Below, piece by piece: positions 35,115-46,078 of a DNA stretch of 64,000 nt. Position numbers and translations under genes: made by a program. Below the pieces are notes generated by a model. That model searched no databases and was not told the origin of the DNA. It saw only the letters and a program-made list of their open reading frames with translations. Numbering within the stretch: position 1 is the stretch's first letter; each line of letters opens with the position of its first letter. The DNA comes from Acanthopleura granulata (taxonomy: Eukaryota; Mollusca; Polyplacophora; Chitonida; Chitonidae): positions 7,907,245 through 7,971,244 of the forward strand of contig JABBOT010000007.1 in the NCBI GenBank assembly GCA_016165875.1, written 5' to 3'.

Positions 35115-36150
35115 ACAATGCTTTTCTCCGACAACAAAGGAACAACATCAAATAGTCTTAGCTCTAGCTTTGTCGGTTTGTAATAGCTAAAAATTTTTTC
35201 ATAGTTTCCACCCCATACATCTGAGGTTTGAAATCTTCAAGAAGGAATAAATTTAAATTCAATAATTCACATCCCACTGGTTCGGAAATAAGAAACTAGC
35301 TCATCAAAGGTTCCGAACAACTTCAGCTTTCAACTTCAAACCCCGGTTTCATCAAATGTTCCTCATTATTAACAGTTTAGCATTCTGCCTGTGGCCAATG
35401 CCATCTATCAGCAATTACAAATGTGGAAAAGCCAACGTTAATTAAAGACAATCCTGTAGACGCAACATTTTCTCTGTGGCCATAGCTTTTTATTATTGTT
35501 GTATAGTAACCGTATTTCTTTTTCAGCCCACTATGAGTCCGTCTTCTTTAATCTTCTTTAGCGGTATTTTTTGTATGTTAGTTTTTTGCCTTATATATGG
35601 AGGCCTCCCTGGCTCAGTTGGTTAGCGCGTTAGCGCAGCGTAATGATTCAGAGGTATCTCATCAATGCGGTCGCTGGGAGTTCAAGTCCTCTCCGACCGT
35701 ACGTGAGAAGGTCAACCAGCAACCTTCGAATGGTCGTGGGTTTCCTGCGGGCTCTGCCCGGTTTCCTCTCACCATAACTAGCATCATTTTGCCTGCATTA
35801 TCCCACACTGAATGGATCGATGGAAATATAGGCGTGGCCAAATACAAAAACAAGACACGCTAGGGCCGTTGGGCAATGGAAAATGCCAATGCAAATAGCA
35901 ATTAACAGAATGAGACAAGAATAGATTGTACCATCCTTGGATAATTAAACTTTGGAGTATGGTTTCTTCTTGTATAGGCGTAATGACATGTTGCGGTTTT
36001 TGAATAGAGAAAACTTATCCGAATATAGTGTTGTCTGAAAAAATGCTAAGACACCTATTTTCTCTTTTAAATGCAGCTTTTCTAAAAATATTTAATTCTG
36101 TGAAGATAAAAATCTTCTCTGAGCATTATACTCCATTTATAAATGCCGTC
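35115..36150 (+). repeat. Tandem segmental unit U3, core replaced by a SINE
   Basis: The 5' part (AACAACATCAAATAGTCTTAG to CCCACTATGAGTCCGTC) and the tail (TAGCATCATTTTGCCTGC to CTTGGATAATTAAACTTTG) match U2. The roughly 430 bp between them, including the conserved core, are absent. A SINE A lacking its 3' end fills the gap. Confidence 0.8.
35600..35777 (+). mobile_element. SINE A, 3'-truncated
   Basis: It starts GAGGCCTCCCTGGCTCAGTT with clear box A (GGTTAGCGCGTTAGC) and box B (GGGAGTTCAAGTCC). The body runs to GGTTTCCTCTCACCATAA and then joins U3 sequence at CTAGCATC. The usual GTACGGCGTAAAAC tail is missing. Because SINEs normally lose the 5' end, this points to a later deletion. Confidence 0.85.
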
Positions 36151-36169
36151 GTTTCTAATGAATAACTTT

Positions 36170-37060
36170 TCTCCGTAAACAAAGGAACAACATCAGATAG
36201 TCTTACCTCTCGCTTTGTTGGTTCGTAAAAGATAACAATTTTTCCAGTTTCCCCCTCATGTATAATCTTTCAAATTTCCAATAACATACAAATTTAAAAA
36301 TAATACTGCACATCTCACCAGTTCCGACATAGGAAAGTAGCTCATTAAGGGTTCCAAACAACTTCAGCCAGCAACTTCAAACACCAGTTTCATCAGATGT
36401 TTCTCATTATCAAAAGTTTCTTAGCATTCTACATGTAGTCTAACTCATCAATTAACCATTACAAATGTAAAAAAGCCAATGTCAATTAAAGACAATGCCA
36501 TAGACCAAAAATTTCTTTGTGACCATACACCGTCTTATTATCGTTGTATAATAGCGATACTTCTGTTTCGGCTTATTTACAATCCATCTTCTTTAATCTT
36601 TTCTTTAAAGGGTTGTGTATATTGCAACCTTTACTGTATAGGCAGCATCCGAAGGATTCTGTTCATGTTGTTCTGAAACGTTTGTTAATTACCTTTGCAG
36701 AGAAAGGATATCCTGCGTGTTAGCCAAGTTCCGCTATTACATTGACCAGTGTTGATACAACGTGATATTGTATTACACAAATCCATGTGTATCTTCCTCT
36801 AAAGCCTTGCCCACGTGTTGCTGGCAGACGTCTAATTGCCCACTCTGACACTTCCCTTTTAACTGTGTAATTGTCCCATCAGTTTATATGGTATCTTCCG
36901 ATTAATTCCCAGTGGATAATGCCCAGGATAATTCCGAAGACTTTCGAGGAAGAGAAGCATTGCGTGGCGCATGTAATGATGTTGTCTTGCCGAACCAAAT
37001 TCTGGGGACATATGATCCTCCAGATTGCCAAGTATCAGCTAGCATCATTACAAACTGTGT
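36170..37060 (+). repeat. Tandem segmental unit U4
   Basis: It aligns with U2 from AACAACATCAGATAGTCTTAC through TTATTATCGTTGTATAATAG, the core at 36750-36934 (E-box CACGTG at 36812) and GAAGCATTGCGTGGCGCATG. It ends at CAGCTAGCATCATTACAAAC, where the tail breaks off. Confidence 0.8.
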
Positions 37061-37287
37061 CTGTACAGCGTAAAACAACAATCAAATAAATAAATCAATC
37101 TATATATAGGGTGTTTGTACTGAGTTATTATAAAATCCTGTAAACAATTCCACACGAAGACTTGTTTGTATTTTGCCATTCTTTCCTGTAACACAAAGAT
37201 TGGGCCAACAAGGTATAAAATTTAATAATTACCATATCATGTTGGCCTATTTCTTGTCGTCCTCATATTCAAACTGAGTTGTTGGTC

Positions 37288-37512
37288 ATGGACATTGACC
37301 TCTACACATCAGATCCTGTCCTGAGTACAACGCTCTTGCAGGGAGATGCCGACAGAGCGTTCAGGATCTCTGGTGATCTGCGCCAGCTATACATCCGCTT
37401 TACCCTGGGCTACGGGAAATATAAGTATCTACGTGTATTACAACGTCATGGCGTTTTAATAGCATCAAATGACCACTACGACACCTGTATTAAAATTCGA
37501 CGTGGAAATTAA
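37288..37512 (+). CDS. Candidate ORF or exon, unidentified
   Basis: From ATGGACATTGACCTCTACAC the frame encodes about 74 residues, beginning MDIDLYTSDPVLST and including LRQLYIRFTLGYGK. The frame is open upstream to at least 37222. Composition is protein-like and the G+C content is above its surroundings. I recognise no domain and see no convincing acceptor upstream or donor at the end, so it may be a decayed exon or chance. Confidence 0.2.
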   Translation: MDIDLYTSDPVLSTTLLQGDADRAFRISGDLRQLYIRFTLGYGKYKYLRVLQRHGVLIASNDHYDTCIKIRRGN

Positions 37513-37873
37513 TCAAGGATCACGAATGTTACATTGAAGTCTGATATCCTGTTTAAAATGTATAGTCACTTCACTGCTTCAGCGAAAACTCTGTCATATG
37601 TGATCAGCTTTGTTTGCCATTTACGTAATTTTTTTATTATACACATTCCTTTGGAAACTGGGAAGCGTTTGGGTTGTCATGGAAATGGGTCTTCCGATTA
37701 CTCACTTGGAACTGAATATGACCATAAATATCGGACTTCACGCTTATTGGTTATATTATCATTGACTGTTAATGCCTGAGGTTAATACATATGTACAAAT
37801 TCATATGCATCCTAATGGAAAAACTCGAGGATGTCAGAATATACTTTGCATTGACTAGACCTAGCTGATGTGC

Positions 37874-38345
37874 ATGCAATGATTTGAGCATTTCTAATAG
37901 GCTACACAAACGTCATTCCAGAAAATGGGTCCAAGACTGTTCCGATTTGAAGAGTGCTGGAGTCCTAACTGCGTAATACTACCACACATACACTCTACAA
38001 GTTGTTGATGCACTATAAATTTGTATACTGTCATTTTACACCTAGTAAAAAATATATTCCAATTGTCTCTGCATTGGATAGAACTGTGAACTTTGCAAGG
38101 GTTACTACGAACCCACACTCTGGATGTTACCAAGGTGACAAAAATCCTATTACGTCAATTCCACAAGTAACAGCTCAAAAAATTTTGGTCCTGCTAGGTT
38201 GATGTTTTGGTATGTTGTAGAGAAAAATCCACACTGCTTGTGGTGGTATGGCATAGTACTGCGCGACAGTTTGGGGTATATATTTTGGGACTTGAAATTT
38301 ACAAATTCACTACATAAATGGTAAGAAAATCAATGGGCTCCTGTA
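37874..38345 (+). repeat. Dispersed repeat J, copy 1
   Basis: It aligns over about 450 bp with 43159-43588 through GATTTGAAGAGTGCTGGAG, TTACCAAGGTGACAAAAATC, CTATTACGTCAATTCC, AACAGCTCAAAAAATTTTGG, CTTGTGGTGGTATGGCATAG and TTCACTACATAAATGG. No coding frame is shared, and terminal repeats or tails could not be defined. Confidence 0.75.
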
Positions 38346-40176
38346 CCCTACACAAACCATTTTATTGACACCCTTGTGCATTCGTGTGCCACGTTAACTC
38401 TTGTGTGGGTCCTGAAGAGATTTCTGGGTCTGAGGCAGCCAGACATCTGTCATTTCGTCCTATTTCAGTGCGGAAAATTAGATTAACTAGTGTTTTGGGG
38501 AAAAGTTTCTGTATTGTAGCAATACATCATGCAAACCTCGCAGAGTCCATTATTTCACCGATGCCTTATCCGATGTGGCGCACGGTCAAACTTTTAGCTA
38601 GAACCGCAGGGCTGTTCGTGTTACACATAAGGTGCTTATAAATCTTGGAATAATGATCGAATTGTTTTTATCCATCATGGCATGTCTGTCCCTTATTCCA
38701 GAAGCGTCAATTCAAAAACAGGGAATTGCATATCTTCAGAGCCTGACTAAATTACTAATAACTGTCACTTTCATTATCTGAGTGCATTTTAAATGGTGAC
38801 AAGAATAAAGAGATAAGGCTGCAGCTCTGAGAGGCTGTTCCAGGAAGTCGTTATTCCGGTTATGTTAAGAAGACGACACGACATCGATTCGTGCGTTTCT
38901 ACTATCGCCTCCTACACTAAATGGTCGTCTAAGTCAGAGAAAGATGTATATCTTCCTGGTTCTGTATCTACGACTTAGTGCTCAATCCAATTACCCACTA
39001 ACAGCAATATACTCAGCTGCCCCTAATGAATACTCCGGGAATTAATGAGCTCCCTGCTGTTCTCTCGGCAGATATGTACATAGACTTTATTTGGAGAGAT
39101 AATGTATGGCAGGAGATAAAAGCAGTGTCTCGTCTGGGCTCAGAGAGACGAGAACGCACTGTCAATGCGCCTCGCCGGATTCGATTGGTCTCGGGGTTTT
39201 ATCAGATTTGGTGACTGAGAATACACCGAATCAAAATTAGTATATTAGTTAAATGATGTTGTGATTAATTCTTCGAGACACGTTAATGCGGCATTTACCG
39301 CTCTCACATGTAAAAGAACACGGTATTTATTCCGCTGTTAACATTGCCTATACCGTTAACGATATCGCGCAGGTAAATACTCGATCGTAGAGAAGTCGGT
39401 CGTCAACAATCAGCTATCATCGGGAAAAAAAGGGAATCTGACGGAATGCTTATGTCCGTTTCTATCTACATTTACTGACAATTTAGTCCAGATTATGTAT
39501 TAATCACCGAAGAAAAGAGCATTAAACCCTTATATAACAAAATATCTGCATCATATCGAATTGGACCGTAAAGTATTTCATGTAAAGCTGTATTAGAAAT
39601 AAAGAAATTCCTCTTATTCTGGGCAGATATTATATCTATTTCATTACGTCACGAGCGTATTTTCTTTCTTCATGATTCAACAGCTGGGCTCGTTGCAATT
39701 CACGTGAACAGAGAGGCGAAAATAGCTGATTCGACTGACATTCCTAGGTGCAACTGCAGCTGCAGATGCATCCAAATGGCGCCATTTATTTCCTTTGATT
39801 TCTTGATGCTTCTCCACTGGCGGTGTTTTCTTCAAACTGTAAACAGATCACAACAACTGTATGCACCCAAAATATACCCATTCGCAACGAAGACACCTGT
39901 ACTGTCTTTCATAAAAAAGGTTCTTGTAAAATGTCATGTGTGTCTTCCAGCGAAAGTTAGACACACAGATTTGTGTAAATGTTTTTCCCAACAGTTTGCA
40001 TAAAACGGGGACTACCGATGTTCAAAGAGGACAAATATAGAATCAAAGTTGAGAAGTTTCAACAATTTTTTTACAGATGAAGTACACCAAAACTAATTAT
40101 GGTAATGGACGTTTTTATTCTGGCCATATATAGTAAATGTCCGGCGGGAGTATGATCACTTGGATAGTAGCCAGTG
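38346..40176. other. Unassigned; possible conserved non-coding elements
   Basis: 38990-39240 (CCCCTAATGAATACTCCGGG, AATTAATGAGCTCCCTGC) and 39240-39400 (GTTAATGCGGCATTTACC, GTTAACGATATCGCGC) have mixed TAAT and CG words, unlike the monotone A+T-rich flanks. They are candidates for enhancers. The frame 39704-40003 is not recognised. Confidence 0.25.
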
Positions 40177-40689
40177 TCACATATGTGCTAATATATCCTG
40201 ATGATTGTTTTCCAAATCAGGTGTATTTTGGAAGCCAGGTAAACTGCGATAACATTGTCGCGCTCTGTTAATGATTATTTTGCAATTCGCCAGGGACTGT
40301 AACTGCCGTAGCTGAGAAATTATAGCGCCAGAAATAATTTGACCAGGATTGAATTTGAAACACCTTAATTTTAGTACATAATAATAATCTACGGGAACGG
40401 AGATGAGATATGTTAAAGAACAGTTTGTGGTATTGATATACATGCAAGATTGACCCTCTGTGAAGAATAGTTTGTATTTTGACAAAACATCATTCCTTGT
40501 ATCTTGCCTGGTACAATGATAGACAGGAGTGAATTGTGGTACGCTTTTCTCTGGTAGACGTTTAAAAAAAAAATTGAAAGTTATGGCGCAAACCACTGAG
40601 CATGCGCAAGTCCCAATGCTGGATACTAGATCTATAGCACAAGGAATTAAGATGTTATTCCTCGACACTGACAGGTCCGCAAATGTCAT
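40177..40689 (-). CDS. Longest open frame of the window, unidentified
   Basis: 170 codons on the minus strand, starting MTFADLSVSRNN. There is a hydrophobic segment at residues 17-40 (IDLVSSIGTCACSVVCAITF) and a basic, Q-rich end. I recognise no domain. In 128 kb of six-frame A+T-rich sequence one frame of this size is not far from chance expectation. No splice signals or repeat origin were found. It could be a short unspliced gene, but composition alone does not support that. Confidence 0.15.
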   Translation of the reverse strand: MTFADLSVSRNNILIPCAIDLVSSIGTCACSVVCAITFNFFFKRLPEKSVPQFTPVYHCTRQDTRNDVLSKYKLFFTEGQSCMYINTTNCSLTYLISVPVDYYYVLKLRCFKFNPGQIISGAIISQLRQLQSLANCKIIINRARQCYRSLPGFQNTPDLENNHQDILAHM

Positions 40690-41269
40690 TTGTCAAGAGC
40701 AGCTATAATAAAATCAAAACAGAGGTGTCAATAGATTTTGTTTCATCCTTCAACCGCGACTTGATATCAATTAGCAGACTGTCGTCAACCCCATTAGTTT
40801 AATTTACCTTTCTTACTTTTTCTGCAACGATAACAAAAAATTCAAATGAGTTTTGGAATCAGAATAATGCAGCCATTCAAATAATAGCTGCAGGAATACA
40901 CAGTGGCATGACTTAAATGAAAAGTGAAAGAGGATTGGATATCATATTCTAGTCTCCCGTCCAATGAACACCTTTATAATTCAGAATAATTCAACACAGC
41001 ATATATAACCTGGCAAGATAACTGTTTTTGTGTGTGCCCGTGCGTGAGTGTTTATTGTCAAATAGAACTGATTTGCAACCATAGATAAAATATTTAATCT
41101 GTTTTTCCTGCGATGGCCAAAAACAATGTGAAATAATTTGAAATCCTATACGAACTGTCTGTTTTCCTGCAAACATTGGAGCCCAGATTGGCGCCTTGAT
41201 TTGATAAACAAAACCGAGTTACAGGAAAGCCTGGTGGTTTTAAGAACCATAATTCTTGGAAGATTTGGA

Positions 41270-41554
41270 CTAATCGATAGAGCGGCTAGCTTTTCTTCTG
41301 GCTTTCTGCTGTCGCTCCCTCGTAATGGCATACCGAGATCGTCTTGTGTCGAGTCCAGTCCTCAGCTCGTGCCTTATGTAAGCGTTACCCGGGAAAGACT
41401 GACTTCCCTTGGGGTTCCTAGTAGTCTTGGATGTCTTGAAAGTCCACATGGCCTCTTCGTATTCGCATGTTACCCTAACAAATGGCCGCCCGATTGCCCT
41501 CTTTAAGGAATGTGTGTCGAGCACAGCGATAGTTTTGACGTCAGATAAGGACAA
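41270..41554 (-). CDS. Candidate terminal coding exon, unidentified
   Basis: The minus-strand frame ends at a TAG near 41270. Its last about 65 residues (from VTCEYEEAMWTFKT onward, through YIRHELRTGLDTRR) have coding-like G/C-ending codons and a strongly basic C-terminus (RQQKARRKASRSID). This differs from the surrounding A+T-rich DNA. No domain is recognised. A weak acceptor-like TTTGTTAG lies at about 41469-41476 and may mark the exon start. A long frame also exists on the plus strand, as expected in a stop-poor stretch. Confidence 0.3.
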   Translation of the reverse strand: MSLSDVKTIAVLDTHSLKRAIGRPFVRVTCEYEEAMWTFKTSKTTRNPKGSQSFPGNAYIRHELRTGLDTRRSRYAITRERQQKARRKASRSID

Positions 41555-41705
41555 AAAATGCTTTCTTAATGGTGTGCTTGAGTCCTGTCCATCGAGGCTT
41601 CCCTAATAACTTCCGCATAGCCGTTATAGGCCTTCTCTAACGTTTGAGAAGCAAATAGATTTGTTGATGGATAAGAAAAAAAATTTTCGAGGATGGTCTT
41701 CTGTT

Positions 41706-41811
41706 TCCCTCGGACTCGGTTTCCTCCCACCACAATGCTGGACGCCGCCTTATAGGTTAAATATTCTTGAGTACGGCGCAAAACACCAATCGAATAATTA
41801 AATAAATAAAT
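41706..41811 (+). mobile_element. SINE A, 3' fragment
   Basis: TCGGTTTCCTCCCACCACAATGCTGG, GTTAAATATTCTTGAG and GTACGGCGCAAAACACC with an AAATA tail. The head is missing. It directly follows the candidate exon region. Confidence 0.8.
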
Positions 41812-42256
41812 CCTTCGCAACCTAACGTAGGTAACGTCCAACCCGTGCTATGCATGATAACAGTTGTCAGTCCGAGGCTCAATTGCCCGAGGAACGATGC
41901 TAATTTGTATATATATGCCCAACTATCGTTTTCATGAGTTTAAATGTTCTGGGCTTTGTTTTACGATTAGGGTGTAAGGTTCGATCCTACGTAACTACCT
42001 TGGCGACGTATCTCTACATTAGGCCTAAGTGTCGTCGTGGCAGTTACGTTGGGTGCAAAAGGGTCCAAGGTTACTTTGTAATATCTTAACGGATGACAAA
42101 ACGATTTCCGCCCCTTCATGTTTACAATGTTCTAGGTATGTATATTCTGTAAGAACGCAGCTCCTGAGTACATAGAATGCACCATGTAAATGTTTAAAAT
42201 ATGAATTCTTGGCACATATGTTGCCACTTTGAGTGGTTGTTCTTTACTATAACCAT

Positions 42257-42491
42257 GGGGACTCCGTTCCCGAGTATTTACCGTGCTAGCGCAGAACAAT
42301 GACTCGAGAACCTGTGACCACCTAGGTCATTGTGAGTGCAAGTCCAGCTCAGATTGGCTTTCTGTCCAGTCGTACATGTAAGGTCTGACAGTAACCGTTG
42401 GATGATCGTGGGGCGCTGGCCGCCGTTGTGTAAGTGAAATATTCTTGTACGGCGTAAAATATGAATCAAATAAATAGATAAATTAATAAAT
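42257..42491 (+). mobile_element. SINE A, diverged near full-length copy
   Basis: The head GGGGACTCCGTTCCCGAG, box-B-like GTGAGTGCAAGTCC, and the body words GTCGTACATGTAAGG, GTATAAG-like GTGTAAGTGAAATATTC and GTACGGCGTAAAAT are all in order. There is a body deletion between the GTGGG and CGCTGGCC words. Confidence 0.75.
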
Positions 42492-43158
42492 ACTGTAACC
42501 ATATTGTCATGATGCAACAGCTCATTGTTTTGCTGGATCTAAGAAATGGAACTAGGCCGAATATTCTGCATAAATCACACAACCTTTGCTATATTACAGA
42601 TGTTTAAATATGAATATATTTGACAATATGTCAGTGTCAAGGTTAACCATTTTGTCATGAATGTGGAGACACAGCATTCACAAGGATGTTGCATAAACAT
42701 ATACATCTGCACGTAAGCTGAGGCCATCTGGATCTTATCGTCGATTAGGTACTATACTTCCATCGAGGTTGTAGTCAGCAAGCCATCAGTGCTCCTTGAG
42801 AACTTGCGGAGTCTGCATGCGGAGCAGCTTTCACTAATAAGTTACTAGAAAATAATCGCAGCAAATCGACTGCATGAATCATTTCCTGCACAGCTTTTAC
42901 AAAGAGTACTGACAAAAGCTTGCACGGTGCTTCCAGAATCTGTTATAAATTATGGATACGAAATTGTACATCTTAATACTGAAACGTGAGTTCTTACTCT
43001 GTTTATGCCTTTACGACATTAGAATATAGGGTTATCCCGGGATACCCGCCATTTTTTCCCCGCGTTCACAGGGGCTGCAGCCATTGAGGTAACTTACCTG
43101 TATGTGCCATTCGTGTGCGCAATAAGGAAATTAGCAATGTGGGCTCCCTTCACTACGT

Positions 43159-43588
43159 GCAATTTGAGCAAATGGCTCCAATTTTTGGGCTCCAAATTGA
43201 AGAGTTCTGGTGCACTGATTGGATAATACTGCCACACGGGCTGTCTAGGTTGTTGATACACTCTATATTTCTATACTGTTATTTCACATGTAGTGAAAAT
43301 ATCTCCGAATTATCTCTAATTTGATAGTTCTGAAAACTTGTTCCTAGAGTTACTACCCAAAGGAGGTTACCAAGGTGACAAAATGCCATTACGTCACTTC
43401 CAGGAGCAACAGCTCACAAAAATGGTGGTCGTGCTAGATTGATTTTTGATATGTTTTAGAGAGTCCAAGCTGCGTGTGGTGGTTTAGCATGGCAGTAGCG
43501 AAAGTTTGGGGATAAATATTTTGGAGTTTGAAATTTATAAATTTACTACATAAACAGTAGAAAAATTAACGTATTCACGTAACCTTAA
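43159..43588 (+). repeat. Dispersed repeat J, copy 2
   Basis: It aligns with 37874-38345 through AAATTGAAGAGTTCTGGTGC, GGTTACCAAGGTGACAAAATG, CCATTACGTCACTTCC, GTGTGGTGGTTTAGCATGG and TTTACTACATAAACAG. Divergence is roughly a quarter of positions, with several small indels. Confidence 0.75.
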
Positions 43589-44029
43589 ACCTGTGTCCTG
43601 TGCTTACATTACAACGCGTTGCTGGCCGCCATGCAGAATGAGTTATGTGTGCCCCTCTTTCAAAGGTAAAGTGGACATGGAGTACGCTTGTGTTCAGTAA
43701 ACCTTCCTGCTCAGGTTTAGCTATTTCACAGGAGAGTTTTGAATTATGAATATATTTAGAATTAATATATACTCTCCTTAAAAACAAGAGCATATAGGAT
43801 AGGTGACACATCGCTGCACGCGATACCATATTTAGAGATATAAATCAGTGTGTGATTTTGAGTTTCTGTTGCTTTTTTTATGATTATGCTGATGTTTGGA
43901 GCAGGCTCATATCATTGTGCATCTGAACTGAACAATGTAGTATATAATTTATTTCACTTTGATCTAATTTGAAAGTGGTTTTAACTTTTTTTAATTTCTT
44001 TTTATGGGGTTCCATATATACACTTATAC

Positions 44030-44090
44030 GCTTATACGCCCCGCTAGCAATATCTCAGCTTTGTCATGGCCATGCTGTATTTCGATGAAC
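44030..44090 (-). repeat. SINE tail fragment
   Basis: TATACGCCCCGCTAGCAATA and TCTCAGCTTTGTCATGG resemble the minus-strand tail seen at 240-305. Short and diverged. Confidence 0.3.
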
Positions 44091-44180
44091 GCTGTGTTCT
44101 AATTCATATACCATTTGACAAGTCAGCATCATGTCCCCTGGACAGTATTTAGCTTATATACTGCATCACAAATTGTTTAC

Positions 44181-44373
44181 ATTTATTTATTTATTTCCTT
44201 GCTTTGTGTTTCACACCGTACTCAACATTATTTCACTTATACGACGGGGACCAGCATTATGGTTGGAGGATACCATGCAGAGCCCGGTGAAAACCTACGA
44301 CCATCCGCAGGTTGCTGGCAGATCTTCCCACGTACGGACGGGGAGGAAGCCAGCATGAGCCACGGAGGCCCCA
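44181..44373 (-). mobile_element. SINE A lacking the tRNA-like promoter
   Basis: Tail, body and extreme 5' end are present on the minus strand. The 5' end GGGGCCTCCGTGGCTCA joins directly to TGCTGGCTTCC of the body, so both internal promoter boxes are gone. Other copies have GCTCA at both break points, so the deletion fits recombination between short direct repeats. Confidence 0.8.
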
Positions 44374-45321
44374 CAACTAATTGTTTATAAGACGATTGTA
44401 TAATCCACATAACTCACGGTTAAATGAATATGAATTTGAAACCATCAAGCCAATAAAGCATGCCTCATTTATCACACAACTGATTTATTTCACTGATCTT
44501 AAAATGTCTGTAAAAAGCTGGAGTCTTAAAAAATCTTGATGCCATTACTTAAACTATCTTTCATCGGTTTTCCATTGTATAAGCTATTCAGAGTACAGAT
44601 AACTCTGTATATTATTAAGACCCATAGGGCTCTTTTCTACATAAACTGTTACTACTGAGCTGTGCTACAAAGGCAGACCTGGTTTATGGGTTGAGGAAAC
44701 GCAGATTCAGGGAAGTATTAAACATGGCTAATGATAAAGGTCTCTGAAGAGGATGTCAGGCTAACAAGGATAGTATGTACAATTATTCATCGCATCATTA
44801 GCAAGAGCGAGATTTGGGGATATATATATATATATGCTTTTAGAGTAGGTATAATTTGAACAGCCTTCCCCGTTAAACAAGGTTCGGAGACACTGTTCTT
44901 TTTCCGGCAAGTAATTCACTTAAAAAATATAACTTCCATCCTTTGAAATATTCATGTAAATCCATTGTTGTTTTTTTATTCTGCCTCATAAAGTTGTTGA
45001 ACAATGTTATAGGCCTTTCTATTAAAAGCTTCTATGCGGTTTGATCCCACAGCAGAACGATTAAATACGAAAATATGGAAAGCTTCTAACGGCATTCTTA
45101 CCTCTTTGATAACATTTAATCGACGTCAATTACGCTGCTTTATGTTATATACTTCTGTGTGTTGGATGGTATTCCGCTTTTATCTACAGGCCACAACGCC
45201 ATGCAGTACATAGTGCATTACATTTATATTATATTCTGCTTGTCACAGTCACTGGTGCAAAACTGCATACTGGGCGTGTTTCCATTATAATCTCTTGGCC
45301 ACATGCAGTCCTGCACAACTC

Positions 45322-45415
45322 ACCACCTCGGTGGCCTAGTGGACGCCTAGGAGATGGGAGACCCGCTATTAATCCCGAGTCGAGTCTTAAAAAAATGGTA
45401 CTTGTAGCTACATAT
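45322..45415 (+). mobile_element. SINE B, head fragment
   Basis: CACCTCGGTGGCCTAGTGGA, CGCCTAGGAGATGGGAGACC and ATCCCGAGTCGAGTC are the tRNA-like head, followed by a short body (AAAAATGGTACTTGTAGC). It lies within the 55-60-bp array. Confidence 0.65.
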
Positions 45416-45815
45416 AACTAAGAAATTGTTAAGTACGACTTAAAATCCAAGCATACATGCACACACAACTGCATAGTGGATGTATTTGCATTATAATAAT
45501 GCATTTTTGGGGGGGGTCACTGCTGGATAGTATCCGAATCTGCTTTATATTCATTTGCTGACGTTTCATTCTTGCAAATTTGCTTAGCTGATGCATTTGC
45601 ATTATAATCTATTTGCCACATAAATTCTCGCACAACTTCATAGTGGACGAATTGGTTACATGTATTCTTGCATAGCTGCAGTGTGGTTGGCATTGTGGAA
45701 TTGTGTCATAATATATTGGTGACTTACATTCTTGCACTTATGAGTAGTGAACAAATTTGTGTTCGAATCTATTGGTCATACACATTATTGAATGTATGCA
45801 TTTTTGATGAATTTG

Positions 45816-46078
45816 GGGCCTCTGTGGCCCAGTTGGTTAGCGTGCTAGCGCAGCGTAATGACCCAGAAGCCCCCCACTAATGCGATCGCTCTGAGTTCAA
45901 GTCCATCTCATGCTGGCTTCCTCTCCGGCCGTGTGGAAAGGTCTGCCAGCAACCTGCGGATGGTCGTGGGTTCCCCCGGGCGTTGTCCGGTTTCCTCCCA
46001 CCATAATGCACGCCGCCGTCGTACGAGTGAAATATTCTTGAGTAAAGCGTAAAACGCCAATCAGATAAATCAATAAAT
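45816..46078 (+). mobile_element. SINE A, full-length, with target duplication
   Basis: It runs from GGGCCTCTGTGGCCCAGTTG through box A (GGTTAGCGTGCTAGC), box B (TGAGTTCAAGTCC), CGGATGGTCGTGGG and GTAAAGCGTAAAACGCC to AATAAAT. GATGAATTTG occurs at 45806-45815 and again at 46083-46092, a 10-bp target-site duplication within the minisatellite unit. Confidence 0.9.

Noticed and set aside
35600..35700. Possible tRNA gene (box A and box B present)
   Set aside because: No acceptor stem can be closed and the sequence continues into the SINE body. It is the tRNA-like head of SINE A, not a tRNA gene.
41960..42010. GGTTCGATCCT, a box-B-like word suggesting a tRNA
   Set aside because: No matching box A at the right distance and no cloverleaf could be drawn.
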